Source: JBJMLO01 sp045805265
GTDB taxonomy: Bacteria; Actinomycetota; UBA4738; JACQTL01
NCBI GenBank assembly: GCA_045805265.1
Contig: JBJMLO010000018.1
Span: forward strand, 65,109 to 129,108
Direction: 5' to 3'
Length of the DNA: 64,000 nucleotides
Shown: piece by piece, positions 33,999-42,361 of the stretch
How positions within the stretch are numbered: the first letter of the stretch is position 1
Layout: each line of letters starts with the position of its first letter
Notes under the pieces: model-generated
Seen by the model: the letters and a program-made list of their open reading frames with translations, nothing else
The model's database searches: none
What the model was told of the DNA's origin: nothing
Program-made: the position numbers and the translations under genes

Positions 33999-35143
33999 CC
34001 CTTCGTTCCGTGCGCCTCGTGCAGGATGCGCGCCGTGCGCCGGGCGGTCTCCTCCCACCGGAACCCGGCGGCCCGGGCCGTCCCGGCGGCGAGGAGCGCC
34101 TCGCGCAGCGCGCTGTCCGTGAGAATCCGCTCCATGCCGTGGGCGATCGCCTCGACGTCCCCCGGATCGACGAGCAGCGCCGCGTCGCCGGCGGTCTCGG
34201 GGAGCGCCGAGACGGCCGACGTCAGCACCGGCGTCTCGCACGCCATCGCCTCGAGGACCGGGAGCCCGAACCCCTCGTACGACGACACGTACACGAGGGC
34301 CTCGGCGCCCGTCAGCAATGCGACCGAGTCGCGCTCCGGCACCCACCCGGTCAGGACCACGAGGCGACGGACCTCGGGCGTCAGGTCGTCGAGCGCCGTC
34401 CGCAACAGGGCCGAGCCCTCCGGATGCCAGTGCGGCGCCGGACCGGCCACCACGAGCCAGGGGCGAACGACCTCCCCCAGCGAGGCGTAGGCGCGAAGCA
34501 TCGACGGCAGGTTCTTCCTCCGCTCGATGCCTCCGAGGAACAGGAGGTACGGCCCGTCGATCCCGTGACGGTCCCGGATCGCCCGCACCGCTTCCTCGGG
34601 CGCGGGCCGGAACACGTCGGTGTCCACGCCCAGCGGGACCGTCTCGACGCGGTCAGCGGACACCGGGTAGGCGTCGAGCAGGTCCTGCCGGGTCCGCTCG
34701 GACGGCACGACGACGCGCGAGGCCCGGCGCAGGGCCCCTCCGACCCGCGACAGGTACTCCCGCGTCCCCGCGGACGCCGAGTCGGGGAACAGCCGGAACG
34801 CCAGGTCGTGGACCGTGACCGCGAACGGCCTCCGGGTCGGGGGCGGGACGAAGTTCGGGGCCAGCAGGACGTCGAACCTCGCGATCCACTCGACCCGGGG
34901 AAGCTCGTGGCGAACCACCGCCCGCTTGGCCCGCGCCTTCAGGCCGGCCCGACCGGTCTCCGTCCAGCCGGCCCGGTCGGGCCCCCCCGACGAGCCCATG
35001 ACGCGCAACACCGATCTCGGCCAGCCCACGTACGTCGTCTCGGGGTCGACGACCGGCAGCAGCCGGACCAGTTGGCGGGTGTAGTTCCCCACGCCCGTCC
35101 GGACCCGGGCCACCGCCGGCCGCGTGTCGATGAACGCCCGCAT
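33995..35143 (-). CDS. GT4 glycosyltransferase
   Basis: 382 aa, GT-B. It opens MRAFIDTRPAVARVRTGVGNYTRQLVRLL, a TGVGxY acceptor-side motif, has GGIERRKNLPSMLRAYASL at the inter-domain start and the EX7E motif in VSSYEGFGLPVLEAMACETPVL. It resembles mannosyl- or rhamnosyltransferases of exopolysaccharide loci. It follows the LCP gene by nine bases on the same strand, so transfer and wall attachment of the same glycan are likely linked. The CTAG at 33995-33998 ends both this gene and its convergent neighbour. Confidence 0.87.
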   Translation of the reverse strand: MRAFIDTRPAVARVRTGVGNYTRQLVRLLPVVDPETTYVGWPRSVLRVMGSSGGPDRAGWTETGRAGLKARAKRAVVRHELPRVEWIARFDVLLAPNFVPPPTRRPFAVTVHDLAFRLFPDSASAGTREYLSRVGGALRRASRVVVPSERTRQDLLDAYPVSADRVETVPLGVDTDVFRPAPEEAVRAIRDRHGIDGPYLLFLGGIERRKNLPSMLRAYASLGEVVRPWLVVAGPAPHWHPEGSALLRTALDDLTPEVRRLVVLTGWVPERDSVALLTGAEALVYVSSYEGFGLPVLEAMACETPVLTSAVSALPETAGDAALLVDPGDVEAIAHGMERILTDSALREALLAAGTARAAGFRWEETARRTARILHEAHGTKG

Positions 35144-35152
35144 CCGGAGCGG

Positions 35153-36595
35153 TCAGGCGGAGCAGCCGGAACCGCCGGGAGCGGGCGAGGACGACGGCTG
35201 AGGCGACGAGATCGGCACGCCCTCGTACGTGCTCGGGATCACCACTCCGACCTCGAGCCCGGAGAGCGTCCCGGGCGGCGCCTTGTGCTCCGGGATCTGC
35301 TTGAGGTACCCGTGGACGACGTCGGCCGCCTGCTTCCCGGCGGGCGAGGGGGCGAACAGGATCACCGGCCCGGCCATTCCGAACGAGTTCGTCGTCGTGA
35401 CCGGCTGGACCTCGAAACCCGACCGCTGGAGGTAGTCGTTCACCTGCGTCGCCGCGCCGTTCGAGGAATCGTCAACCACCTGTACCGGGATCACCGCGGT
35501 GGAGGGCGGCGTCTGCGTGGTCGACAGGCCGAGCTTCCCGAGGGGCTTGCCCTCCCGCAGGCGCCTGAACAGTTCCTTGGCCTGCGGCAGCAGGGTTACC
35601 ACGTCCTGCGTCCCGATGCTCGTCTCCACCGTGGCGTACGGGTTCCCGGGGACCGTTCGGAAGTCGACGGCGCTCGTCCCCACACCGCTGAGCTGCCGGG
35701 ACAGGTAGATGAGGTCGGCCAGGTTCAGCCTGTGGTCGACCAGGAGGCTCCCGGCAACCTTCCTGATCAAACCGGGGGCACGGAAGACCATCGCCGGGCT
35801 CAGGACCTTCGCCAACACCGCGCGGAGGAACTGCTGCTGGCGGCTGATCCGGTTGAAGTCCGGGATGCCGCCCTCGCCGCAGATGTGCCGCGCCCGGACG
35901 AACGCCAGCGCCTGGCCCCCGTTGAGGTCGTAGCACCCGGCGTGAGGGAGGTCCAGGCCGGAGAAGTGCGTCGGGTCGACGAGCGGCGCGGAGATGCAGA
36001 TCGGGATCGTCCCGATCGCGTCGACCACGGACTGGAAGCCGGCGAGGTCGACGGAGACGAAGTGGTTGATCTCGATGCCGGTGAGGTGGGTGACGACCTC
36101 GGCGACGCGTATGGGACCGCCCTGGTACGCGGAGGTGATCTTCCCCCAGCCTTGGTTGGGGATGTGGACCCAGAGGTCTCGCGGGAACGACAGCACGATC
36201 GTCTTCCCCTGCTTGGCGTCGATGCGCACCAGCATGATCGTGTCTGAACGGTGGCCCGCAACGTTCTGCTGGCTCTTCGGGAGCCCCTTGCGGGAGTCGT
36301 TCCCGATGACCAGGTAGGTGCACGCCGACGTGGCGCAGGGGGGAATGAACTGCGGCTCCTTGCTGGCCTGCCCTGGAGGTGCGTGTTTCAAGCCTGCGTC
36401 GGCTCGCTTGAAGAGGTAATAGCCGTACGCTGAGCCGGCCGCGACCGCGAGCGAGCCCACCATGGAGACGATCAAGAGGACCGCGACCGGCCATCGACGG
36501 GGTCGCGAGGACGCGGCGGGGCGGGGAAGCTCTGCCTCCCGGGGTCGAAGTTCCGTAGTCTTGGCCAAGCCTGATCCAGCGTACAGAACGTGCAT
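35153..36595 (-). CDS. LytR-CpsA-Psr (LCP) family glycopolymer ligase
   Basis: 480 aa. A cytoplasmic basic stretch and one membrane helix (about 36-60) place the rest outside. The LCP domain (about 92-300) has the conserved Arg/Asp positions in GHRSDTIMLVRID, IVLSFPRDLWVHIP, NHFVSVDLAGFQSVVDAIG and RARHICGEGGIPDFNRISRQQQFL. Residues about 365-455 match the LytR_C domain. LCP enzymes move polyprenyl-phosphate-linked polymers onto peptidoglycan; in mycobacteria one of them attaches arabinogalactan. The ATG at 36595 is 20 bases from the divergent synthetase start, so a later TTG (36568) is a possible alternative. It closes the polysaccharide locus. Confidence 0.92.
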   Translation of the reverse strand: MHVLYAGSGLAKTTELRPREAELPRPAASSRPRRWPVAVLLIVSMVGSLAVAAGSAYGYYLFKRADAGLKHAPPGQASKEPQFIPPCATSACTYLVIGNDSRKGLPKSQQNVAGHRSDTIMLVRIDAKQGKTIVLSFPRDLWVHIPNQGWGKITSAYQGGPIRVAEVVTHLTGIEINHFVSVDLAGFQSVVDAIGTIPICISAPLVDPTHFSGLDLPHAGCYDLNGGQALAFVRARHICGEGGIPDFNRISRQQQFLRAVLAKVLSPAMVFRAPGLIRKVAGSLLVDHRLNLADLIYLSRQLSGVGTSAVDFRTVPGNPYATVETSIGTQDVVTLLPQAKELFRRLREGKPLGKLGLSTTQTPPSTAVIPVQVVDDSSNGAATQVNDYLQRSGFEVQPVTTTNSFGMAGPVILFAPSPAGKQAADVVHGYLKQIPEHKAPPGTLSGLEVGVVIPSTYEGVPISSPQPSSSPAPGGSGCSA

Positions 36596-36615
36596 TCGGA
36601 AAGGACCCCCGAGGT

Positions 36616-38565
36616 ATGGACATCGTGTGGAGCCCCTCCGCCGACTACGTGGAGCGGGCCAACGTCACGCGGTTCATGGGCACGCACGGGATCGGTTCGT
36701 ACGAGGAGCTCGTGAAGCGGTCCCAGGACGACGTCGAGTGGTTCTGGGACGCGGTCGTGAGGGACCTCGGCATCGAGTTCTTCGAGCCCTACACCCAGGT
36801 GCTCGACACGTCGGACGGCGTCCCCTGGTCGAGGTGGTTCACCGGCGGGCGCGTCAACCTCGCGCACAACTGCGTCGACCGGTGGGCCGAGCGCACGCCG
36901 GACCGTGTCGCGGTGCTGTGGGAGGGGGAGGACGGCGCGGTGCGGCGCATGACGTACGCGGAGCTCCGCGAGACGGCGGACCGCCTGGCCCACGGGCTCC
37001 GCGGGCTGGGCGTCGGCCCGGGCGACACGGTCGGGATCTTCATGCCGATGGCGCCCGAGACCGTAGCCGCCACGCTGGCCTGCGCCAAGATCGGCGCGCC
37101 GTACCTGCCGATCTTCTCCGGCTTCGGCGCTGACGCCGTGGCCAAGCGGCTGCAGGACGCCGGGGTAAGGGTGCTGGTCACGGCCGACGGCTTCTTCCGC
37201 CGTGGCCATCCCGTCGACATGAAGTCGATCGCCGACGAGGCCTGCGCCGTGTCGCCCACGGTCGACCACGCCGTAGTCTGGTCCAGACTACCGGAGGCTC
37301 CGCAACAGCAGTCCTGGAACGACCGCCGCGACGTCCGGTGGGACGAGCTGCTCGCGAGGCAGCCGGCCCGCTTCGACACCCACCCGCTCGATCCCGAGCA
37401 CCCGCTGATGATCGCGTACACCAGCGGGACCACCGGCCGGCCGAAGGGCTCGGTGCACGTGCACGGCGGGTTCCTCGTGAAGATCGCCTCGGAGGTCGCC
37501 TACCAGACCGATCTCCATCCGGACGAGACCCTGTTCTGGGTCAGCGACCTCGGCTGGATCATGGGCGCGTGGGAGATCGTGGGCGCCGGGGCGCTCGGCG
37601 CCACCGTGTTCCTGTACGAGGGCGCGCCGAACCACCCCGGGCCGGACCGCATCTGGGACCTGGTCGAGCGCCACCGCATCACCACGCTCGGCATCTCCCC
37701 CACACTGATCCGCGCGCTGATCCCGGCCGGCGTGGAGCACGTCCGCAGCCACGACCTGTCGTCGCTGCGGATCCTCGGCTCGACCGGGGAACCATGGAAC
37801 CCCGAGCCGTACCTGTGGTTCCTGAACGAGGTCGGCGGCGGCCGGTGCCCGATCATCAACATCTCCGGCGGGACCGAGGTCGGCGCGTGCTTCCTGTCGC
37901 CGCTGCCGACCACCTCCTTGAAGCCGACCACGCTGCGGGGCCCGTCACTGGGGATGGCCGTGGACGTGTGGGGCCCGGACGGGAAGCCGGTCCCGCCGGG
38001 CGAGGTCGGCGAGCTGGTATGCACGAAACCCTGGCCGGCCATGACGCGCGGCGTGTGGGGCGACCCCCAGCGGTACCTCGACACGTACTGGAGCCGGTGG
38101 CCCGACGTGTGGGTCCACGGCGACTGGGCGACGATCGACGCCGACGGGTTCTGGTTCCTCCACGGCCGGAGCGACGACACGATGAACGTGGCCGGGAAGC
38201 GCCTCGGCCCCGCCGAGGTCGAGTCGGCCCTGAGCGAGCACCCCAGCGTCGCGGAGTCGGCAGCCGTCGGGGTGCCCCACGACGTGAAGGGCCAGTCGGT
38301 CTGGTGCTTCGTCGTGACGAAGCCCGGCTGGGAGCGGAACGACGACCTCGCCGAGCAGTTGCGGCAGGCCGTCGCGGCACGGCTCGGCAAGTCCTTCAGG
38401 CCCGACCGGATCGTGTTCGTCGACGAGCTGCCCCGGACCCGCTCTGCGAAGATCCTCCGCCGGGCCATCCGGGCCACGGTGCTCCACACGGACCCCGGCG
38501 ACCTGTCCAGCCTCGAGAACCCGAGCGCCATCGAGGGCATCCGCGAGCGCGTGGAGGCGAGCTGA
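36616..38565 (+). CDS. AMP-forming acyl-CoA synthetase, acetyl-CoA synthetase-like
   Basis: 649 aa, ANL superfamily. The P-loop YTSGTTGRPKGSVHVHGG, the A5-type ISGGTEVGACFLSPL, VHGDWATIDADGFWFLHGRSDDTMNVAGKRLGP and the C-terminal Lys in RTRSAKILRR are present. The start (WSPSADYVERANVTRFM) matches the ACAS N-terminal domain. It makes an acyl-CoA from a short carboxylic acid, ATP and CoA; the exact acid is not clear, and propionate or acetoacetate are possible as well as acetate. GAGGT precedes ATG 36616. A single gene, divergent from the LCP gene. Confidence 0.88.
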   Translation: MDIVWSPSADYVERANVTRFMGTHGIGSYEELVKRSQDDVEWFWDAVVRDLGIEFFEPYTQVLDTSDGVPWSRWFTGGRVNLAHNCVDRWAERTPDRVAVLWEGEDGAVRRMTYAELRETADRLAHGLRGLGVGPGDTVGIFMPMAPETVAATLACAKIGAPYLPIFSGFGADAVAKRLQDAGVRVLVTADGFFRRGHPVDMKSIADEACAVSPTVDHAVVWSRLPEAPQQQSWNDRRDVRWDELLARQPARFDTHPLDPEHPLMIAYTSGTTGRPKGSVHVHGGFLVKIASEVAYQTDLHPDETLFWVSDLGWIMGAWEIVGAGALGATVFLYEGAPNHPGPDRIWDLVERHRITTLGISPTLIRALIPAGVEHVRSHDLSSLRILGSTGEPWNPEPYLWFLNEVGGGRCPIINISGGTEVGACFLSPLPTTSLKPTTLRGPSLGMAVDVWGPDGKPVPPGEVGELVCTKPWPAMTRGVWGDPQRYLDTYWSRWPDVWVHGDWATIDADGFWFLHGRSDDTMNVAGKRLGPAEVESALSEHPSVAESAAVGVPHDVKGQSVWCFVVTKPGWERNDDLAEQLRQAVAARLGKSFRPDRIVFVDELPRTRSAKILRRAIRATVLHTDPGDLSSLENPSAIEGIRERVEAS

Positions 38566-38761
38566 GCGGGACGAGGAAGTCCAGGGAGGCGGCTGCCCCG
38601 CGGAGCCGAGCGGAGCGGATCAGGACGCTGCATTCCCCCTGGCCGAGGCCGACCGCCGCAGCCGGTGCACCGAGGAAGAAGGATGAGGTCTGCCCGGCTG
38701 ATCCGGGGGCCCGGGCGCTGCGAATTCTCTCCGGGAGTTTCGCGTTCCGGAGGTTCCGTCC
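38566..38761 (+). promoter_or_regulatory. Region upstream of the sigma factor gene
   Basis: 196 bases without a gene. GAATTCTCTCC at 38722-38732 stands out as AT-rich and recurs with one mismatch (GAATTCTTTCC, 40199-40209) just after the anti-sigma gene. GGAGG at 38749-38753 supports the TTG start at 38762. Confidence 0.35.
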
Positions 38762-39388
38762 TTGTCGACCCTGGTCGAAGACATCGTCCGCATGCAGGAG
38801 GCTCCGGCCGCCGTGAGCAGGCCGGCCGACCTCGGCGACGCGCGCGATCGCGACCTGATCCGGCGGATCGGGCAGGGCGACCAGGAGGCGTTTCGCGGCC
38901 TGTTCGGCCGGTATGGGCCCTCGGCGCTCGCGCTGGCCCAGCGGGTGCTGCGGCAGCCGTCCCTGGCGGAGGAGACGGTGCAGGAGGCCTTCCTGTCGGT
39001 GTGGCGGAACCCTGCCGGGTACGACGCCGGGCGCGGCTCGGTCCGGGCCTGGCTGATGTCGACCGTGCACCACCGTGCGGTGGACCAGGTCCGGCGCGAG
39101 GAGGCCCAGCGGCGCCGGGCCGAGCAGGTCGCGGTGGACGTCGAGCAGGCCGACCCGGCCGAGGCGATCGTCGACGAGCTCGGGCTCCCGCAGGAACGCG
39201 ACGCGGTGCGCCGGGCCCTCGACGACCTGCCGGCCGAGCAGCGGCAGGTGATCGAGCTGATGTACTTCCGGGGGATGTCCCAGAGCCGGATCTCGGAGTC
39301 GCTGGGGCTCCCGCTGGGGACGGTGAAGTCGAGGACGCTGCTCGCGATGCGGCGCCTTCGCACGGGTTTGGGATGGTTGCGAACGTGA
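38762..39388 (+). CDS. ECF RNA polymerase sigma factor, SigK type
   Basis: 208 aa. Region 2 spans about 40-105 (DQEAFRGLFGRYGPSALALAQRVL, AEETVQEAFLSVWRNPAGYDAGRGSVRAWLMSTVHHRAVDQVRR, quoted as 36-101) and region 4 about 145-200 (LPAEQRQVIELMYFRGMSQSRISESLGLPLGTVKSR, 144-179). It directs RNA polymerase to stress promoters. The TTG start is favoured by GGAGG eight bases ahead; the first internal ATG is ten codons later. The next gene encodes a matching RskA anti-sigma factor, so activity is set by its release. Confidence 0.92.
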   Translation: MSTLVEDIVRMQEAPAAVSRPADLGDARDRDLIRRIGQGDQEAFRGLFGRYGPSALALAQRVLRQPSLAEETVQEAFLSVWRNPAGYDAGRGSVRAWLMSTVHHRAVDQVRREEAQRRRAEQVAVDVEQADPAEAIVDELGLPQERDAVRRALDDLPAEQRQVIELMYFRGMSQSRISESLGLPLGTVKSRTLLAMRRLRTGLGWLRT

Positions 39389-39412
39389 GCGGGCACGGGA
39401 AGACGGTGTGCG

Positions 39413-40183
39413 ATGAGTAACGAGCACGAGCGAATCGAGGAGCTCCTCTCGGTCCGGGCCCTCGGCGGCATGGAGGCCCCGGAGCTGGCCGAGTACGCCC
39501 GGATCCGGACGGACCACGGCGACTGCGAGATCTGCCTGCGCGCCGAGCTGGAGTTCGACGAGATCGCCGGCCGGCTGGCGTTCGCGCTCGAGCCGGTCGA
39601 GCTGCCGGCGGGCATGGAGGACACCCTGCTGCGGCGGGCCACCTCGGAGCGCCCGGCGGACGACGAGGTCGCGGCGCGCCGGCGTGCTCCGCGGGGCGAG
39701 CGCGTGGCCCGGCCGGGACGGACCGCCCGGACGGCGGTCGCGGTGGCCGCCGCGCTGGCGCTGGTCGCCGGCGCGTTCGCCGGTGGGTACTTCGCCCACG
39801 GCGGCGCGAAGGTCCCCCCGCAGGAGCAGGCGCTGTCCGCCTATCTGGTCCATCCGGACGTGCACCTCGTGCAGTTCCACGGGAAGGCCGGGAACCTGGC
39901 GGTCGCGTTCCGCCCCGGGCTGCACCAGGCCTTCGTGTTCGGCGCGAACCTCCGGGGCGTCCCGTCCGGGAAGCAGTACGAGGTGTGGCTCTTCCCGCCT
40001 GGCGGCGGCGCCCCGGCGCGGGGGCCGACGTTCAACCCACCCGCACCGGGCTCCGTGGTCGTCGTCCCGGTCAGCGCGGACCCGTCGCGCTCGGTGTTGA
40101 TGGCCGTCACCGTGGAGCGGGCCGGTGGCGTCGACGCGCCCACCTCCAACCCCGTGCTCACCGCTCCGATCAAGTCGGCGTAG
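39413..40183 (+). CDS. RskA-type membrane anti-sigma factor
   Basis: 256 aa. The cytoplasmic anti-sigma part (about 1-75) has HGDCEIC, a close variant of the zinc motif HxxxCxxC with one residue fewer. One membrane helix lies at about 103-125. The outside domain (about 130-256) is RskA: VHLVQFHGKAGNLAVAFRPGLHQAFVFGANLRGVPSGKQYEVWLF (140-184), ending SVLMAVTVERAGG. It holds the upstream sigma factor until proteolysis or a redox signal. It starts 24 bases after the sigma gene. Confidence 0.9.
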   Translation: MSNEHERIEELLSVRALGGMEAPELAEYARIRTDHGDCEICLRAELEFDEIAGRLAFALEPVELPAGMEDTLLRRATSERPADDEVAARRRAPRGERVARPGRTARTAVAVAAALALVAGAFAGGYFAHGGAKVPPQEQALSAYLVHPDVHLVQFHGKAGNLAVAFRPGLHQAFVFGANLRGVPSGKQYEVWLFPPGGGAPARGPTFNPPAPGSVVVVPVSADPSRSVLMAVTVERAGGVDAPTSNPVLTAPIKSA

Positions 40184-40267
40184 CGGTTTCGGGTCCGAGA
40201 ATTCTTTCCAGGCTGGGTGATCCGGGGCGACGTCGGTCGCGAATGCATCCTGGCTCGCCGCCACAGC

Positions 40268-40312
40268 GGCCCGGGGGGTGGACACCACAGAGGGGGGCCA
40301 CCCGACCGGGCC
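40268..40312. terminator. Bidirectional hairpin between anti-sigma and thioesterase genes
   Basis: GGCCCGG and GGGTGG (40268-40281) pair with CCACCC and CCGGGCC (40298-40312), with a small internal loop and a 16-base apical loop. The flanking genes converge, so a shared terminator is expected. No T-run is seen. Confidence 0.5.
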
Positions 40313-40325
40313 GCACGGCGTTCCG

Positions 40326-40862
40326 CTACCGACCGTGGTCCTGGCGCGTCTCCCGGGGCTCGGCCCCTTCCCTGGCCGCCCGGATCGCCGCGCTTCGCGC
40401 GAGACGGCTCTCGCGCCGGAGCTTGGCCTCCCGCCGGCGCCGGCGTTCCACGTCGGTCCGGGGCTCCACCGGCGGGACGCGCCGGGGCTTGCCATCCGCG
40501 TCGAGCGCGACGAACACCAGGTAGGCACTCGACGTGTGCACGCAACGGCCGGTGGCCACGTTCTCGGCCTCGACCCGAACTCCGACCTCCATCGACGTGG
40601 TGCCGGTGTCGTTCACCGTGGCCTTCACCGTCACGAGGTCCCCGACGAAGACCGGCTCGAGGAAGACCATCTCGTCCATGGCCGCGGTGACGGCGAGCCC
40701 GCCGCAGTGCCGCACGGCGGCCAGTCCGGCGGCCGTGTCGACGAGCTTCATGATCGCGCCGCCGTGGACGTTCCCGACATTGTTCGCATCGAGGATCGTC
40801 ATGAGCTCGGCCAGCACCACCTCGGAATCCGAGGGCGCCTTCGGTGTCAGATCGGTGTCCAC
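40326..40862 (-). CDS. Hotdog-fold acyl-CoA thioesterase
   Basis: 178 aa. The single hotdog domain (about 15-130) carries NNVGNVHGGAIMKLVDTAAGLAA, the active-site helix of YciA/BFIT-type enzymes, and EPVFVGDLVTVKATV on the sheet. A basic tail of about 45 residues follows (ERRRRREAKLRRESRLARS), unusual for the family. It hydrolyses an acyl-CoA. The GTG at 40862 is the first start that includes the whole fold. It is divergent from the FAD oxidoreductase, 57 bases apart. Confidence 0.85.
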   Translation of the reverse strand: MDTDLTPKAPSDSEVVLAELMTILDANNVGNVHGGAIMKLVDTAAGLAAVRHCGGLAVTAAMDEMVFLEPVFVGDLVTVKATVNDTGTTSMEVGVRVEAENVATGRCVHTSSAYLVFVALDADGKPRRVPPVEPRTDVERRRRREAKLRRESRLARSAAIRAAREGAEPRETRQDHGR

Positions 40863-40919
40863 TGCGCCGCGATCGTACCCACCGGTGCGCCGCGGGGCGA
40901 AGGCGGGAAGACTGCGAGG

Positions 40920-42350
40920 GTGGCTCGGTACGACGCGGTGGTCGTGGGCGGGGGGCCGAACGGCCTCGCCGCCGCCGTGCACCTGGCGAGGTCTGGGGCA
41001 TCGGTCCTGGTGCTCGAGCGGGAGGAGACCGTCGGCGGGGGCAGCAGGTCCGCCCAGCTCACGGTGCCCGGGTTCGTCCACGACGTGTGCTCGGCGGTGC
41101 ACCCGTTCGCGGCGGCCTCGCCGTTCTTCCAGGAGCTGCCCCTCCACGAGCACGGGCTCGAGCTGATCCAGCCGCCGGCCCCCCTGGCCCATCCGCTGGA
41201 CGACGGGTCAGCGGTGATCCTCCGCCGCTCGGTGTCGGAGACGGCGTCCGATCTCGCCGAGGACGCCGCCGCCTATGTGCGGCTGGTGACGCCGTTCGTC
41301 GAGCGGTTCGACGGCCTCGCCGCGCAGGTGATGGGGCCGCTCCGGCCCCCGCGGCACCCGGTGCTGATGGCGCGGTTCGGGCTCCACGGGGTGCGGTCGG
41401 CGCGGGCGCTGGCCGAGGGGGCGTTCGGCGGGGAGCGGGCGAGGGCGCTGTTCGCCGGGCTGGCCGCCCACTCGGTGCTGGCGCTGGAACGGCCGCTGAC
41501 CGCCGCGTTCGGGATGATCCTCGGCGCGGCGGCGCACGCCGTGGGATGGCCGGTGGCCCGGGGCGGCTCGCAGCGCATCGTCGACGCGCTGGCATCGCTG
41601 CTGGCGACGCTGGGCGGGGAGGTCCAGACCGGCGTCGACGTCCGGTCGATGGACGACCTGCCGTCCGCCCGCGCGTACCTCTTCGACGTGGTCCCGGCGA
41701 ACCTCGACCGGATCGCCGGCGACCGGCTCCCCGCGACCTACCGGGACCGGCTGCGGAAGTTCCGCCGCGGGCCGGGCGTGTTCAAGCTCGACCTCGCGCT
41801 CGACGGGCCGCTTCCCTGGATGGCGCCCGACTGCTCGGAGGCGGGGACCGTGCATCTCGGCGGGACCCTCGACGAGGTCGCCGGGTCCGAATCGCTGGTC
41901 GCCGCCGGCAAGCACCCGGAGCGGCCCTTCGTGCTGCTCGCCCAGCAGAGCGTCGTCGACGACTCCCGGGCCCCCGCCGGGAAGCACGCCGTGTGGGCCT
42001 ACTGCCACGTGCCCAACGGCTCGACGGTGGACATGACCGACGCGATCGAGGGACAGATCGAGCGGTTCGCCCCCGGGTTCCGCGACCTGGTGCTGGGACG
42101 GCACGCGATGGGCCCCGCGGACCTGGAGCGGTACAACCCGAACTACCCGGGCGGCGACATCTCCGGCGGCGCCAGCGGGGGCCTGCAGCTGTTCGCCCGC
42201 CCGGTGGCCTCGGTCGTGCCGTACGCCGCGCCCGCCCGGGACATCTTCCTGTGCTCGTCGTCCACGCCGCCTGGCGCCGGGGTCCACGGCATGTGCGGGT
42301 TCCACGCTGCGGAGGCGGCAATGCGGCGCCTGCGGTCCACTGCCGGCTGA
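40920..42350 (+). CDS. FAD-dependent phytoene desaturase-like oxidoreductase
   Basis: 476 aa. An FAD Rossmann motif stands at the start (YDAVVVGGGPNGLAAAVHLARSG), and the C-terminal end is FLCSSSTPPGAGVHGMCGFHAAEAA, the FAD-closing motif of CrtI-like NAD(P)/FAD oxidoreductases. The middle (RPLTAAFGMILGAAAHAVGWPVARGGSQRIVDAL, 180-213) fits the uncharacterised actinobacterial branch rather than true carotenoid desaturases. No carotenoid genes are near. The GTG at 40920 has GAGG just before it. Confidence 0.82.
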   Translation: MARYDAVVVGGGPNGLAAAVHLARSGASVLVLEREETVGGGSRSAQLTVPGFVHDVCSAVHPFAAASPFFQELPLHEHGLELIQPPAPLAHPLDDGSAVILRRSVSETASDLAEDAAAYVRLVTPFVERFDGLAAQVMGPLRPPRHPVLMARFGLHGVRSARALAEGAFGGERARALFAGLAAHSVLALERPLTAAFGMILGAAAHAVGWPVARGGSQRIVDALASLLATLGGEVQTGVDVRSMDDLPSARAYLFDVVPANLDRIAGDRLPATYRDRLRKFRRGPGVFKLDLALDGPLPWMAPDCSEAGTVHLGGTLDEVAGSESLVAAGKHPERPFVLLAQQSVVDDSRAPAGKHAVWAYCHVPNGSTVDMTDAIEGQIERFAPGFRDLVLGRHAMGPADLERYNPNYPGGDISGGASGGLQLFARPVASVVPYAAPARDIFLCSSSTPPGAGVHGMCGFHAAEAAMRRLRSTAG

Positions 42351-42361
42351 GCGCGCCGTGG

